Assembly: GCF_000189635.1 (NCBI RefSeq) | Contig: NW_002476512.1 | Span: forward strand, 992,001-1,056,000 | DNA length: 64,000 bases | Reading direction: 5' to 3' | Source of the DNA: Tetrahymena thermophila SB210 | Taxonomy: Eukaryota > Ciliophora > Oligohymenophorea > Hymenostomatida > Tetrahymenidae | Part shown: piece after piece, positions 14,116 to 24,164 of the stretch | Layout: every line of letters starts with the position of its first letter | How positions within the stretch are numbered: position 1 is the first letter of the stretch | Program-made: the position numbers and the translations under genes | Notes under the pieces: model-generated | What the model was told of the DNA's origin: nothing | What the model saw: the letters and a program-made list of their open reading frames with translations, nothing else | Databases searched by the model: none

Positions 14116-14460
14116 ATGCCTTGTGGATATATTGAAAGTGATTGTGCTCACGAAGCTTCAAAATATCTATAACTCTATTTTCCTGTGCTCAATGCAAAAG
14201 ATGGCACCCACTAAAGAGTTGTAAATGGTTTACTTAGATGTGGATGTGGATTAGTGTTAAGGGCGAAAGAGCTATTTAATTGGGCAAAATAGCAAGGTAA
14301 AATTGTTAATGCACTAGGAAGTGGTCTCTACCTCGTTTATGAAGAAAATACCGAAAATGGTCAAGGTCATGTTTATGTAATTCATAATCATCAAAAATAT
14401 GGAAACGGCAATTATAACTGGGATAAATCAAAATATAGAGTTTATATTTAGCTAAAATGA
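14116..14460 (+). CDS. Small unrecognised Cys/His protein carried by the insert
   Basis: ATG at 14116 (MPCGYIESDCAHEASKYL), TGA at 14458, 114 residues. Unlike its surroundings it has balanced, non-low-complexity composition (Gly, Cys, Val, Trp), which argues for real coding. Features: C3, C10 at the start of a predicted helix, a Gly-rich CGCG stretch mid-protein, and a C-terminal GHVYVIHNHQKYG strand. A cysteine at a helix start plus a histidine on a downstream strand recalls NlpC/P60-like or papain-like folds, but this is speculative. An alternative splice (GTTTAT at about 14442 to AACTTAG at about 14509) would join it in phase to the next open frame. Not recognised as a named family. Confidence 0.55.
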
Positions 14461-14473
14461 AGATAAAATATCT

Positions 14474-14863
14474 TGATACAATATATTACTTTTGGTAACT
14501 TAGGTAAGTAAAAACTTTTTTATTAACACTATTGAATCCTAAGATGATATTCTTATTTATAATAATAACCATAAAATTTAACCATCCTAAATCAATTTTC
14601 ACTTTTATGTCCTTCCTAAAGTTACAGAAGAATTTTTTATCAAATAATTGTCGCTAAATTAATATATGAGCTCCCTAAACAATATCTGCTCTCATGCCAA
14701 TTAATTTTTTATTCATCACGCATAGCCAAGAAATAAATCTGATCCGAAATATGAACAGAAACAGAGAAATCTACAGGTTTAAATTTTGAAAATGAAAAAA
14801 TACTGCATCATATGTCATAGATAAGAAATTCAATTAAATAAAATGACTTTTTAATATTATTGA
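14474..14863 (+). CDS. Open frame downstream in the insert; possible second exon
   Basis: Open from just after an in-frame TGA to TGA at 14861, about 129 codons, with no ATG near its 5' end (first in-frame ATG at about 14668). It contains PSQINFHFYVLPKVTEEFF and a C-terminal KKYCIICHRQE that could be a zinc-knuckle half-site. The lack of an initiator suggests it is a second exon of the preceding ORF or a remnant. Chance open frames of this length do occur in TGA-only code. Confidence 0.35.
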
Positions 14864-15521
14864 TAATACTTCTTTATTGAGTAATTAATATATGTGATGG
14901 CTATTTTATATTAATCTATTATTTCTTTTATAAACTATATAAATAAAAGAATATATCTTCACAATCAAATACTTGAATGCTTTAGAAACTAAAGATAAAC
15001 TAATAAATTTTTTTGTGTATTAATTTTTAAATAAAAAAGTTTATTTTGCTTTTACCTTTGAAAGTTCTTAAAATGTTAAATTTTAAAAAATATTCATTAT
15101 TTTTTATTAAATATTTATAAACTATTATTTACTTTTAAAATCCATCAATTTATATTGTAATATTAGATAATACATACAATTAATCGATAATTTAAACATA
15201 CCGTAACATATTTTTAAAAGGAATTTTATTAGATAGCAGATTTAAAAACTTCAATTTCAGATTGTTTTTATTTTCATATTTTTTTAAAGAAACTTAAATA
15301 TTTTAAACTTATTTTGTTTTTAAATTAAATAGTAAGAATTTATTATTAATTATCGATTAGATTTATAAAAAGACATAATAAATTTTTGTATTTTTTGAAA
15401 AAATAAAATAAAATGGTTTGTTGTTGCAAACATATTTAATTTATAAGCTTTACAATGTTATTTTATTATTTTTAATTGAAATAAATATAAATTTTATTAA
15501 TATCAACCAAAATTTGAAAAA

Positions 15522-17382
15522 TCAATTATTATCTTAACTTGTTCTATTTGATTCTTGATTTACAAAAATGGTAGATTTGTTGAAATTCTCTTCTTTTGTA
15601 AGTCTTTCTTCAAGGTATGCTTTTATTTATTTATTATTAAAATATTCTAAGGATTTAAGAAATAATTAATTACTTTGAGATTTTGCAAAAGGAAGAACAA
15701 TAAGTTTATTATAAATTAAATTTCCAGTAACTAAAATTATGAAACCAATAGCCTCAACAATTATTGGACCTACATTTACATTTTCCCATTAGTAATTTTT
15801 ATTATCCTATCCAGCTGTCAAAGTAATTATGATAGCAACAATCCAAACAGCTACAGTTCTTGTAACATCTACTACTGATCTGGCTAAGGAAGAAATGTGC
15901 TTAGTGATGCTTACACCACAAACATTAAAGCAAGCAATAGTAAAAACACCTAATACGATATAGAATCCTAAAAGAGCTATTTTTGATTGTTTTATAAGAT
16001 CTTTTTAAATAATATTTTTTTAATAAATAAATAAATTACGGAAATCAGCAAACTATTAGAAATATTGCACTGGGTTTTCAATATGATAGCTTCCATTATA
16101 TTCCATGCATAAATCTTTTAAGCTATCCTTTTTATTTTCATTTATATTTTACTTAAAACAAATGAAAATTAATATATTATTTTACTTTTGAGCATGGGAC
16201 TAAAGCTAAGATTGGTAATAAAATAGCATAAAAGCATAAACCCCAAATACCTTCAGTTCCAACTACTTACATAGGATGAAGATAATACTTAGAAAACAAT
16301 TTTTCTTCAGAAACAAACAAAATGCCATTTGTGAATAAGGAGATAAGTATAAGAATTATAGCAATCAATGCCATAGTTGGATCAACCTAATTAATTAAAA
16401 AATAATTTATTTTATCATTCAAATTTAAAAATAAAATAAAATAAAATTTTTAAACAAAAATATTTGAGATTTTTAACCATTTAAATTCTTTGTTAAAAAA
16501 TATCTTTTAATGCGAATTAATTTATCATTCATCAAATATTTAATTTTAATTTCAATCCATATAAAATAATGTAAGTTTATTATAAATTATTAGAGATATC
16601 TTTTTTTATTCATATTATCAAATTTGTCCATTAAATTATATTAAAAATAACTTAATGCAAATAATAAGATAAATTTTTTACATCATCAGAGTTTGAGGAT
16701 TTAGGGAAGATGTAATTTACTGAGCCAACTAGAGTGATTCCTATAATAACCAATCCACATCCTATGTAGTTATGGAGATATATCTTTCTCTTTAAGAATA
16801 CAACTGAAAATAATGCAGTGACTAATATAACACCACCTCTTAACATTTAGTAGAGAGAAGGAGCCATATAGTTTAACGCTATGTAATGCAATATTGAAGT
16901 TAAGAAATCGGCAAATGCTGGTATAGCTAATAAAAAGTAGTTCATTTTTGTGTTCAATCCCTTCAATTAAGCTTATCTCTTTTCCTCTTCTATTTGCTCT
17001 CTTTTAAATTTTTTCATGTACAAAAACATGAAAATGCAAATAAATTCACCAAAAAACATAGTCACAGACTACATAAATGGGTGGTTAAATTTCTAGCCAG
17101 GAGCTACTTCAAACGAATTTTAAAGCTTATAAACTATTATTTTTATAATAAAATATTAAAATTAGCCGAAGCATCAGCAGGAGTAATTCTATAACTCGTC
17201 AAAACAAAAAAAAGAAACATTATTGTTATAAAATAGAAATTTTATTTATAAACTAGAAATAATTAAATTTAAGCAACTATAAAATAATTCAAATATATTT
17301 TTAAATTACCTATAGTGTTACAAGCTCCAGAAATGATCATGCTTACAAGAAGCATTATAATAAATCCTTTAGTTACTTCCAT
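15522..17382 (-). CDS. SLC35F6-like (drug/metabolite transporter superfamily) membrane protein
   Basis: Starts at 17382 (MEVTKGFIIMLLVSMIISGAC) and ends at TGA 15522. Several exons are separated by short AT-rich introns, for example around 17200-17310, 16400-16650 and 16140-16190. Recognised by the SLC35F6 pattern: HPFMQSVTMFFGEF in the first third, then ALNYMAPSLYQMLRGGVILVTALFS, then VSEEKLFSKYYLHPMQVVGTEGIWG, and finally FNVCGVSITKHISSLARSVVD near the C-terminus. About ten membrane helices are expected for the DMT fold. Human SLC35F6 is reported in lysosomal/mitochondrial membranes; the substrate is not established. The tail after the last helix is Asn/Lys-rich. Neighbours are unrelated. 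Confidence 0.88.
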
Positions 17383-18493
17383 CAATTATTTTTGTTTACT
17401 CTACTTTTATTCAATTTTGTGCTATATTTATTAATTTAATGTAAAAAATATCTTAAATAAACAAAATCACTTTTTAATTACAACTAGCCTTAATATACAT
17501 ACCTCTATAACTAAATTATTTTCAATTTTATTTAAAAATATAGTCTCTTATCCATTCAGTAGTCTTATAGATAGAAAGTAACCAAAAAAATTCTAAAATT
17601 GATTGACTTTAAAAATAAATTTAGCTATCAAATTTAATTTTAATTTTTTCAATTTTCTTTACTTTTTCATTTAGATTATTCAAATATATTTCTACATCAA
17701 TTAAATTATAATTTTTAAAATGATTATCTTTTGTTGCTCTATTTAAAAAATTAATATTAACTTATCAAAGATAAGTTATGCCTATGATAACGAATAATAA
17801 ATATCTTGTAAAAATTTTTAATTGATTTTGTTTAAAGAAATATATTTAATAAAAAGATAATATTTAAATTATTGATAACTTTTTTTGCTGAATTTAATAA
17901 ATTTATACAAGCTTTCTAAGATTTAATCTACTCTTAGATAATAAAAAAATGGATCAATTTATATATTTAAAAATAAAATTTTATTTTTCTTTCTTTCATT
18001 TAGTTTCTAAACAATTTAAGTAAAATTAAAAAATATAAACTGTAGTTCCTCAATAAAGATGAACCTCATTGCAACAAAATTTTTACTATTTTGGAAGCTG
18101 ACAGAAAATTATTAAAATTAGAATTTTAATACCTGCAAATAATTATTTAGGAGGTCACACATTAATTACTAAATACCTAAACAAGAATAAAAAATAAATA
18201 ATAATTTGTTTGATTGCAATAACTAGAAAATTTTTTGAAGGTTATTTGTTAAATATATAAAATTTGAGCAGAAAAATTATTAAAATTAGAATTTTAATAC
18301 CTACAAATAATTATTTAGAATGATAAATAATTAAAAATCTACCAATTACTTACTCTTGTTAATTACATACAATTTATTTAAATTAAAGTGTTATTTATTT
18401 GTTTAAATCAAAAAAAAAAAAGATTCATTTATAATTAAAATTTCATGAGAAATTAACTTAGAAAAATAACAGATATTTATTTACTTTTTGAAG
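17383..18493. other. Intergenic region with a direct repeat
   Basis: No gene seen. It contains the ~49-bp direct repeat listed separately, and otherwise A/T runs. Confidence 0.5.
18102..18318. repeat. ~49-bp direct repeat pair with palindromic core
   Basis: The sequence around ATTATTAAAATTAGAATTTT and the following AATACCT-CAAATAATTATTTAG occurs at 18102-18150 and again at 18269-18318, with one indel and one substitution. The core is itself a near-palindrome. Both copies lie ~200-400 bp upstream of the membrane-protein gene. Function unknown. Confidence 0.75.
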
Positions 18494-20005
18494 ATGAAAA
18501 AATTTAATTTTATGCTATTTTTGATGCTAGTTTTGAACTATTATTTGATAGTTTGGATATTAGTATAATATAATATAGACGGGTATTATATACTTTTTGT
18601 AGTTTTACTTTGCTTTTTATCAGTTGAAAGAATATTTAGTATTATTAGAGGTACTTTTGCCCATACTTAAGAGAGTTAATAATTAGATATCGGATTAATG
18701 AAAAGTATAGCTTTGAACTTGATTTTTTTTGATTATAGCATATAAATTGATAGCAACTAGGAATAATCTGATGATTAATTAAAAAATGACTAGAATTACT
18801 TATTTAACTTAAATTTTTTGGCACACTGCTTGAATCATATACCAATTATTTTCAATATTTATATCTTACTAAATGAATCAACTTAAACGTTATAAAGCTA
18901 TAATATTTATCTTGCTATTACGATTTATGGAATTTCTCATTAAATTATCATAGATTTTATTAATTATAAATTAACTCAGAGACATCATAGATTTGTCCTT
19001 TTGTCAATTTATAGATTTATTTAAAATGGATGTAAAAAAGTATGTTTTTTTATGCTGATAGCTGTTTTAATTAATTACAGATTATCTTATCTTTTACTAT
19101 ATATTATTTACTTACTTCGCTATGTTTATTCTTTATTCTAAGCTGAAAGTGTAAAATCTTTGGAATTACTTCCTATTTTACAAATACAATATGTATTCAG
19201 TTCACAGCTACTAAGTAAGTATGACATCAAAGCAATTCACTTTCTAAGATCTAACCTTTTTTAATATTTAATGCTTATGTTATTATTAATAATTCATCTA
19301 AGCATCAATTAAGCTCTTGATATTTACAGTAATAGAATAATTTATGCAACTTTTATAGCTAATACTTTCGAAATATTATCCTCTGTGGTTTCTTATTATT
19401 TATTCTTAAAGAAAGGCCCTTTAAAATTTAAAATTGGCATAACAGTTGAAATGAAAAATTACAAAAAGAAAATATCTAATCTAATTAGATTATTACATTA
19501 AAAAAAGTTCAGTCTTTTTTTTAGTATGTTTATAAACTTGTAAAATTATAAAATTTTTTAAACTGAGGAGCTAATTGATATAATAAAATATGTAATGCAT
19601 GGATCAATATTTTATCACCTTAAAGTGAGAAATTTAGATTCAAATAATTAAATAACTAACTTAATAACTTTAACTTCTTAAAAGGATTAATTATCAATAG
19701 AAATAGAAAATATTAAAGAATTTAATTAGCTTTAGATTTTAATTTCTTATTTTTTATAAAATATCTTTTCCTCTAAGTAAATCAATATAAAAATAAACTA
19801 AATATTAGAAATTTAATTACAAAAACTATTTGTGTAAGAGCTATGCAGCTATTATCCTAACAAAATTATTATTAATGATGTTAATTAAAATGATTTATTT
19901 AGTTTTTGGTATTCTTAGTAGTTAAGTATGACACTATTTTATAATAAATTCAGTAACTTTATTCCTATCAATCCAACATATTTGCTCTATGATTTACATG
20001 AATGA
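18494..20005 (+). CDS. Intronless multi-pass membrane protein, unrecognised
   Basis: ATG at 18494 (MKKFNFMLFLMLVLNYYLIVW), TGA at 20003, a continuous 503-residue frame with about 70 in-frame TAA/TAG-free or Gln-decoded positions and no TGA. The first ~330 residues alternate hydrophobic helices (for example YYILFVVLLCFLSVERIF, VCFFMLIAVLINY, YLMLMLLLIIHLSI) with short loops; six to eight membrane segments are likely. The last ~170 residues are soluble and Gln/Asn/Lys-rich. The long frame, a start preceded by A-rich sequence and good hydrophobic periodicity support a real gene. I do not recognise a family. Confidence 0.7.
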
Positions 20006-20602
20006 AAAAAATCTAAAAAATAAAAGCATATTATTACAATTTTTTATTGGCAGATAAATTAAAAAAAGAAAGCATTATAATAAAAACAAAAAATGATCTA
20101 AATCTATCAAATTAACTAAAGAATTATGAGTTTAATTAAATAATATAAATGATTTATTAAAATATTTTTTAATTAATTTTTATATTTAGAAATTATTATT
20201 TTAATAATATTAATTTTTTTTAGATTGAATTATTAAAAATCAAAAAAAATTAGACAAAATTTGGAAAAAAAAGTTTTTCTTAGTTTTTTTAATTTATAAG
20301 AAATTACAGTATTTAAATTAATAAAAGTAAAAGCTTATGTTTTTTGTGTTAGTAAATAGAATAAAAATACCTCAATATTCATTTAAATAATCTATTATTA
20401 TTGTTATGTGATTAATTTACAAGAAAAAATATATTTTTTTTATCAATATTTATTAATATTTTTGAATAAAATATTTATTATTAGCTAGTAAAAAAGTAAA
20501 TAAATGAATTGTATTATTTAAGATTTTTAATTTAAATATTAATTTAATTTTTATTTATTTTTTTCAAAAATAATTTAAAGAAATAAATAAAGATCTTAAT
20601 TT
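20006..20602. other. Convergent intergenic spacer
   Basis: A very A/T-rich gap between two convergent genes. It should hold both 3' UTRs; no other feature seen. Confidence 0.5.
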
Positions 20603-22815
20603 TCATTTCTTTAGCTTTTTAAATGTGTATAATTTTGCAGACCTAGATTTACTATTTTTTTAGAGCTCATTTATATCAGGTTTTTCTCCCATTTGAAGGA
20701 TTTCTATATTTTTTTATCTTTTCTGTTTAATAAAATAAAAATTAAATACTCGAACTTCTATCTATCTGTTGATTACCAAATCTCTGAGTTTTTATTCTAC
20801 TATGTTTTCTTCAAGTGAATGAAAAGTGATAATTATTCCAAGTCCATCTTTAAGTAATTTATCATATATTTTGTCCATAAATACTTGCAAATTAGTTAAT
20901 TCTTAATTAGTGGCAATTCTTAGAGCTTGGAAGAGTTTAGTTATTGCTTTATATTGTCCACCTTTGAAAGAGTATCCGCTTTAATCTTCAAGAATGAGGT
21001 CAACAACATCCTTAGTAGTTTCAAATGGCTTAATCTATCTTTGTTTTATGATCATTTGACTAATTACGTCTGCATTAGGATCTTCTCCATATTAACGGAT
21101 TATTTCAAAGAGTTCTAAGTAACTAGCTTTGTTTAACTTAAATTATTGTATATAAAAAGAAATATTAGTTTCTTAACAAATTTAACATTTTTAAATTTAA
21201 TTTTTATATTATTTACTATATCAGCTGCAGAGTTAGTCTGAGATGATTAGTTGTATCTCATATCAAGCTTTCCATTTCGCAAATATGAGAAACCCCATTC
21301 TGAATTTTCTAGATGAAGGCTGTATAAATAATTTATAAAATTTATATCTAATATAAAAAATTTATGTATAAAATTCTATTTTGAAGCAGAAATGTGTCAG
21401 TCAATTAGTGGGTTTAATTCATTCCTTCTAATTAGTGGCTGACAACTAAAGAATATTTTTGGAAGGATAGTTTAAAAATTCTATTTTGGGAGATTATCTG
21501 GTGGGGGGAGAGACTAGATAGACTTGTGTTTGTTAGATAATAAATTAAATCTAATAAATAAATTATGCTTCCAAATGTTAGGAATAATAAAAATCGATTA
21601 CTATCAAAACAATTAATTAATCAATCACTATTTAAATTAATCAGAATTCTAAAAGAAAAAAAGAATATTTAAATTTATCGAATAAGATTATATCTCTTAA
21701 TTTTACGTGTTGTATCCAAGATCTGCAAATATCGCATGAAAATTTTTATAGGAAGGAAATTCCTCTTCAAAAATTTTGTAGAGATTTATTTTATCAATAT
21801 TAGTAAAGTTTTCATTTCTAGTTTTGAATCGATTTTGATCGCTATGAGAAAGTTAGCTCTTAACATTATCATTTATGTATTAAAGCATTCTAGGATCTAG
21901 GTCAAGCCCAAGACTATTTTATTTTTAAAACAAGCACTTAGTTAAAACAAAAAGTAGTTAGCAATTTCAAAAATCTTTTAACAGAATTATGAATCTCTCA
22001 AAAGAAAAATTAAATTCTTTTTGAGATTAGCTTAAATTTAACATGGTGATATTTCGTTTTTTTGAAGCCATTGACTTAAACTGTTTAAATTTTGATAGTA
22101 TATATAAAGCTTAAAAGTTATTGTTGTAAGTAGACTTTTGAAAATATTAAAATTTATTTAGGCATCTAAGTAAGATTAATATGTTTGTAAGCTAATAAAT
22201 TCAAAAATTTGTGGCAAATAAGTTAGCTAAAAATCAAATTTTTTTGTTTTTTACATGTATAAGTAAGGGAATTTTTGTAAGAAATGTTTGGCATGACCTG
22301 CTGAACCAAGAGTGCAATCAACTAAACATTTTTCAGCTTTTTTAAAATAAAACACTCTTAGTAATTGAGTATGAAATAATTTGAAAGAATAATTAATTTA
22401 AATAAGTGGAATTTAGTTTTATTTTGCAATTCATGTTTAAATTACAGTGACTAGAAGAATGAGGATAGAACTCTTCTTGTAAAACTTAAGTTATTTTGTC
22501 GATTAATACTGGATAATGCACTTTATTTGTGGCAGTATCGAACAAAATATCATCATTATGCTAAATAGCTTCTTCATCAAGAGATGAATTTTATTTTTTT
22601 TAGCTTTATTGCTATTAAATCATTTATTCTACTTTTGACAATTTTTATCCTTTCTTTTCTTACTAAACCTTTTTAGATAGAGATGAGAGCTTGTTCTCAA
22701 GACCCTCCTGCTTAATGAAATTAAAGAGAGAATATTAGATTTGCTAATTTAGTAGTTTTGAAGATTATTAAAGCAATCTATATTTTAAGTTGGTTGAGTG
22801 AAACAGGTTTATCAT
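20603..22815 (-). CDS. RsmH/MraW-family rRNA cytosine N4-methyltransferase (METTL15-like)
   Basis: S-adenosylmethionine-dependent N4-methylation of a cytidine in the small-subunit rRNA; METTL15 is the mitochondrial form in animals. Signatures in order: VHYPVLIDKITQVLQEE, CLVDCTLGSAGHAKHFL (motif I), GLDLDPRMLQYI, FHAIFADLGYNT, KLDMRYNQSS (substrate/active region), TNSAADIVNN, and near the C-terminus LFQALRIATNQEL, GLGIIITFHSLEE. Stop TGA at 20603. An in-frame ATG at 22815 gives a ~90-residue Gln/Ser/Leu-rich, basic leader before the catalytic domain, compatible with a mitochondrial presequence, though the frame is open further upstream. Introns break the frame, for example between SSH and LFYFKKAEK at about 22340-22450. 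Confidence 0.88.
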
Positions 22816-24164
22816 TTATTATAGGTTTAAGGATTGTAATAATTTTCGCAATTTGAGATGTCTGCCTACTTTTAAATTTTATATTTGCTTTACTACTTGT
22901 GTTAAAATAGAAATAAGAAAATATTTATGATTGATTATTCCTAGGAGGATTATTGAATTGAAAAGCTTTCTTGCAGTAGTATTAATTTACTCTATATCTT
23001 AAAGTATATCTGTCTGTCTGTATGTATCTATGTCTATCAAGGTTAAAAGTAAAATATACTTTACAACCAATATTCCCATAATTATTTTAAAATTTTGAGC
23101 ATTTAAATAGAAACTTCTAAATCATATAAAGATCTTATAAAATATGGATTAAAATTATGCAAGAATTAAGTTTAGAATAAAAAAATTAGTGGATTACAAA
23201 TTTTGTAATTTTTGATGGAATTATGTATCTTTTATTTGTTGATTAACAAAGTCAATAAAATCAAAAGCTGCAAAACATAAAAATTGGCTAATAGCTCTTT
23301 TATTTACAATAAAAAAGAGATAAATCATCTAATTTTCAAGTTATAAGCTTCTATTTTTGACATCTTTTTTTGTAATATATTGCTTTTTAATATCATTTTC
23401 CTTTTATTATTAGTTTAACAATTAAAAAAAGTATCAATTTTGCTAAAAATTGAATTAATTTTTAATTTTTAAAATTTATATATTAAAGTCTTTTATTAAC
23501 CTAAATTTATGAAAAAGCTGTGTTATTTGTAGCTTTGTTGTGTGAAAAGTGACTATTATAAATTATATTGAAGCCATTTCATTTAATATTATTTAAAGTT
23601 AAAAATTTAACAGAATGGATTTTTTTTGAGTAAACACAAAAGAAAAAAAATTTTCTCAATTAAATTTAGAAATTTTAAGAAATAATTAATCAAAGATATA
23701 GCAGAAGAAAGATATATTTTTATATGAGGAAAATAGTATACCAATAAATATTACAAGATATTGAATACTAAATTTTGATAAAAGTCAATCATAAGTGAAT
23801 GTGCGCATTAAGATAACTAATATTTAAAATAAGCAGAAGATCCAATCAATCAATAAATTAAATAAAATAAAAAGTGAATGAATGAATGAATAAACAAATA
23901 AATTACTAAGCTTTTGTATAATGTGTTTGTTGTTTGATGCTTAATTGTCTTTGGATCTTACAAGAAAAAGAAAGAAAAAGAAAAATAAAAAAAGAAGAAA
24001 GAAGAAAGAAGAAAGAAATAATAAATAAATAAAGAAGATCGTTTCTTATAAAAAAGTGAATTAAAAATAAAAATATCGATCTTTGTAATAATAAATATTT
24101 AATTTGAATAAATATTATTAATTTTTAAGAAAAGCAGATTACTAAATCAATAAAATAATCAAAA
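22816..24164. other. Intergenic region upstream of VDAC
   Basis: Divergent region between the RsmH homologue and porin genes. It holds short microsatellites (CTGT/TCTA-type at about 23010-23040) and a purine-rich GAAAGAA tract at about 23960-24020, likely in the VDAC 5' region. No gene seen. Confidence 0.5.

Larger units (their letters stand above)
13963..14971. mobile_element. ~1-kb insertion flanked by 23-bp direct repeats
   Basis: Copy A is continuous across 9220-9241. In copy B the same sequence is present twice, at 13940-13962 and 14949-14971, both containing TATATCTTCACAATCAAATA, with ~990 bp of unrelated sequence between. This is the pattern of an insertion with a long target-site duplication. 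I see no clear terminal inverted repeats, no LTRs and no transposase. The insert's right end is A-rich (AAATAAAAGA). It carries a 114-residue ORF and a second open frame. Mechanism unknown: mobile element, retroposed fragment, or filler captured during break repair. Confidence 0.6.
13400..15258 (+). pseudogene. Decayed partial copy of the cysteine-rich gene 3' end (copy B)
   Basis: Homologous to 8675-9580. The first duplicated exon is still open (LGNEWVSLFYFYNQ...), and the GTAAG intron start is conserved. The second exon then carries an AGA-to-TGA change (ACTTCTTGATTT against ACTTCTAGATTT in copy A) at about 13770, giving a true stop in this code. A 4-bp insertion near 13845 shifts the frame. 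At 13962 the copy is interrupted by ~1 kb of unrelated DNA and resumes at 14972 with the same sequence that is continuous in copy A. No signal peptide or cysteine-rich exons precede it. A ~40-bp deletion is visible after 15010. It cannot encode the membrane domain. Confidence 0.85.
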
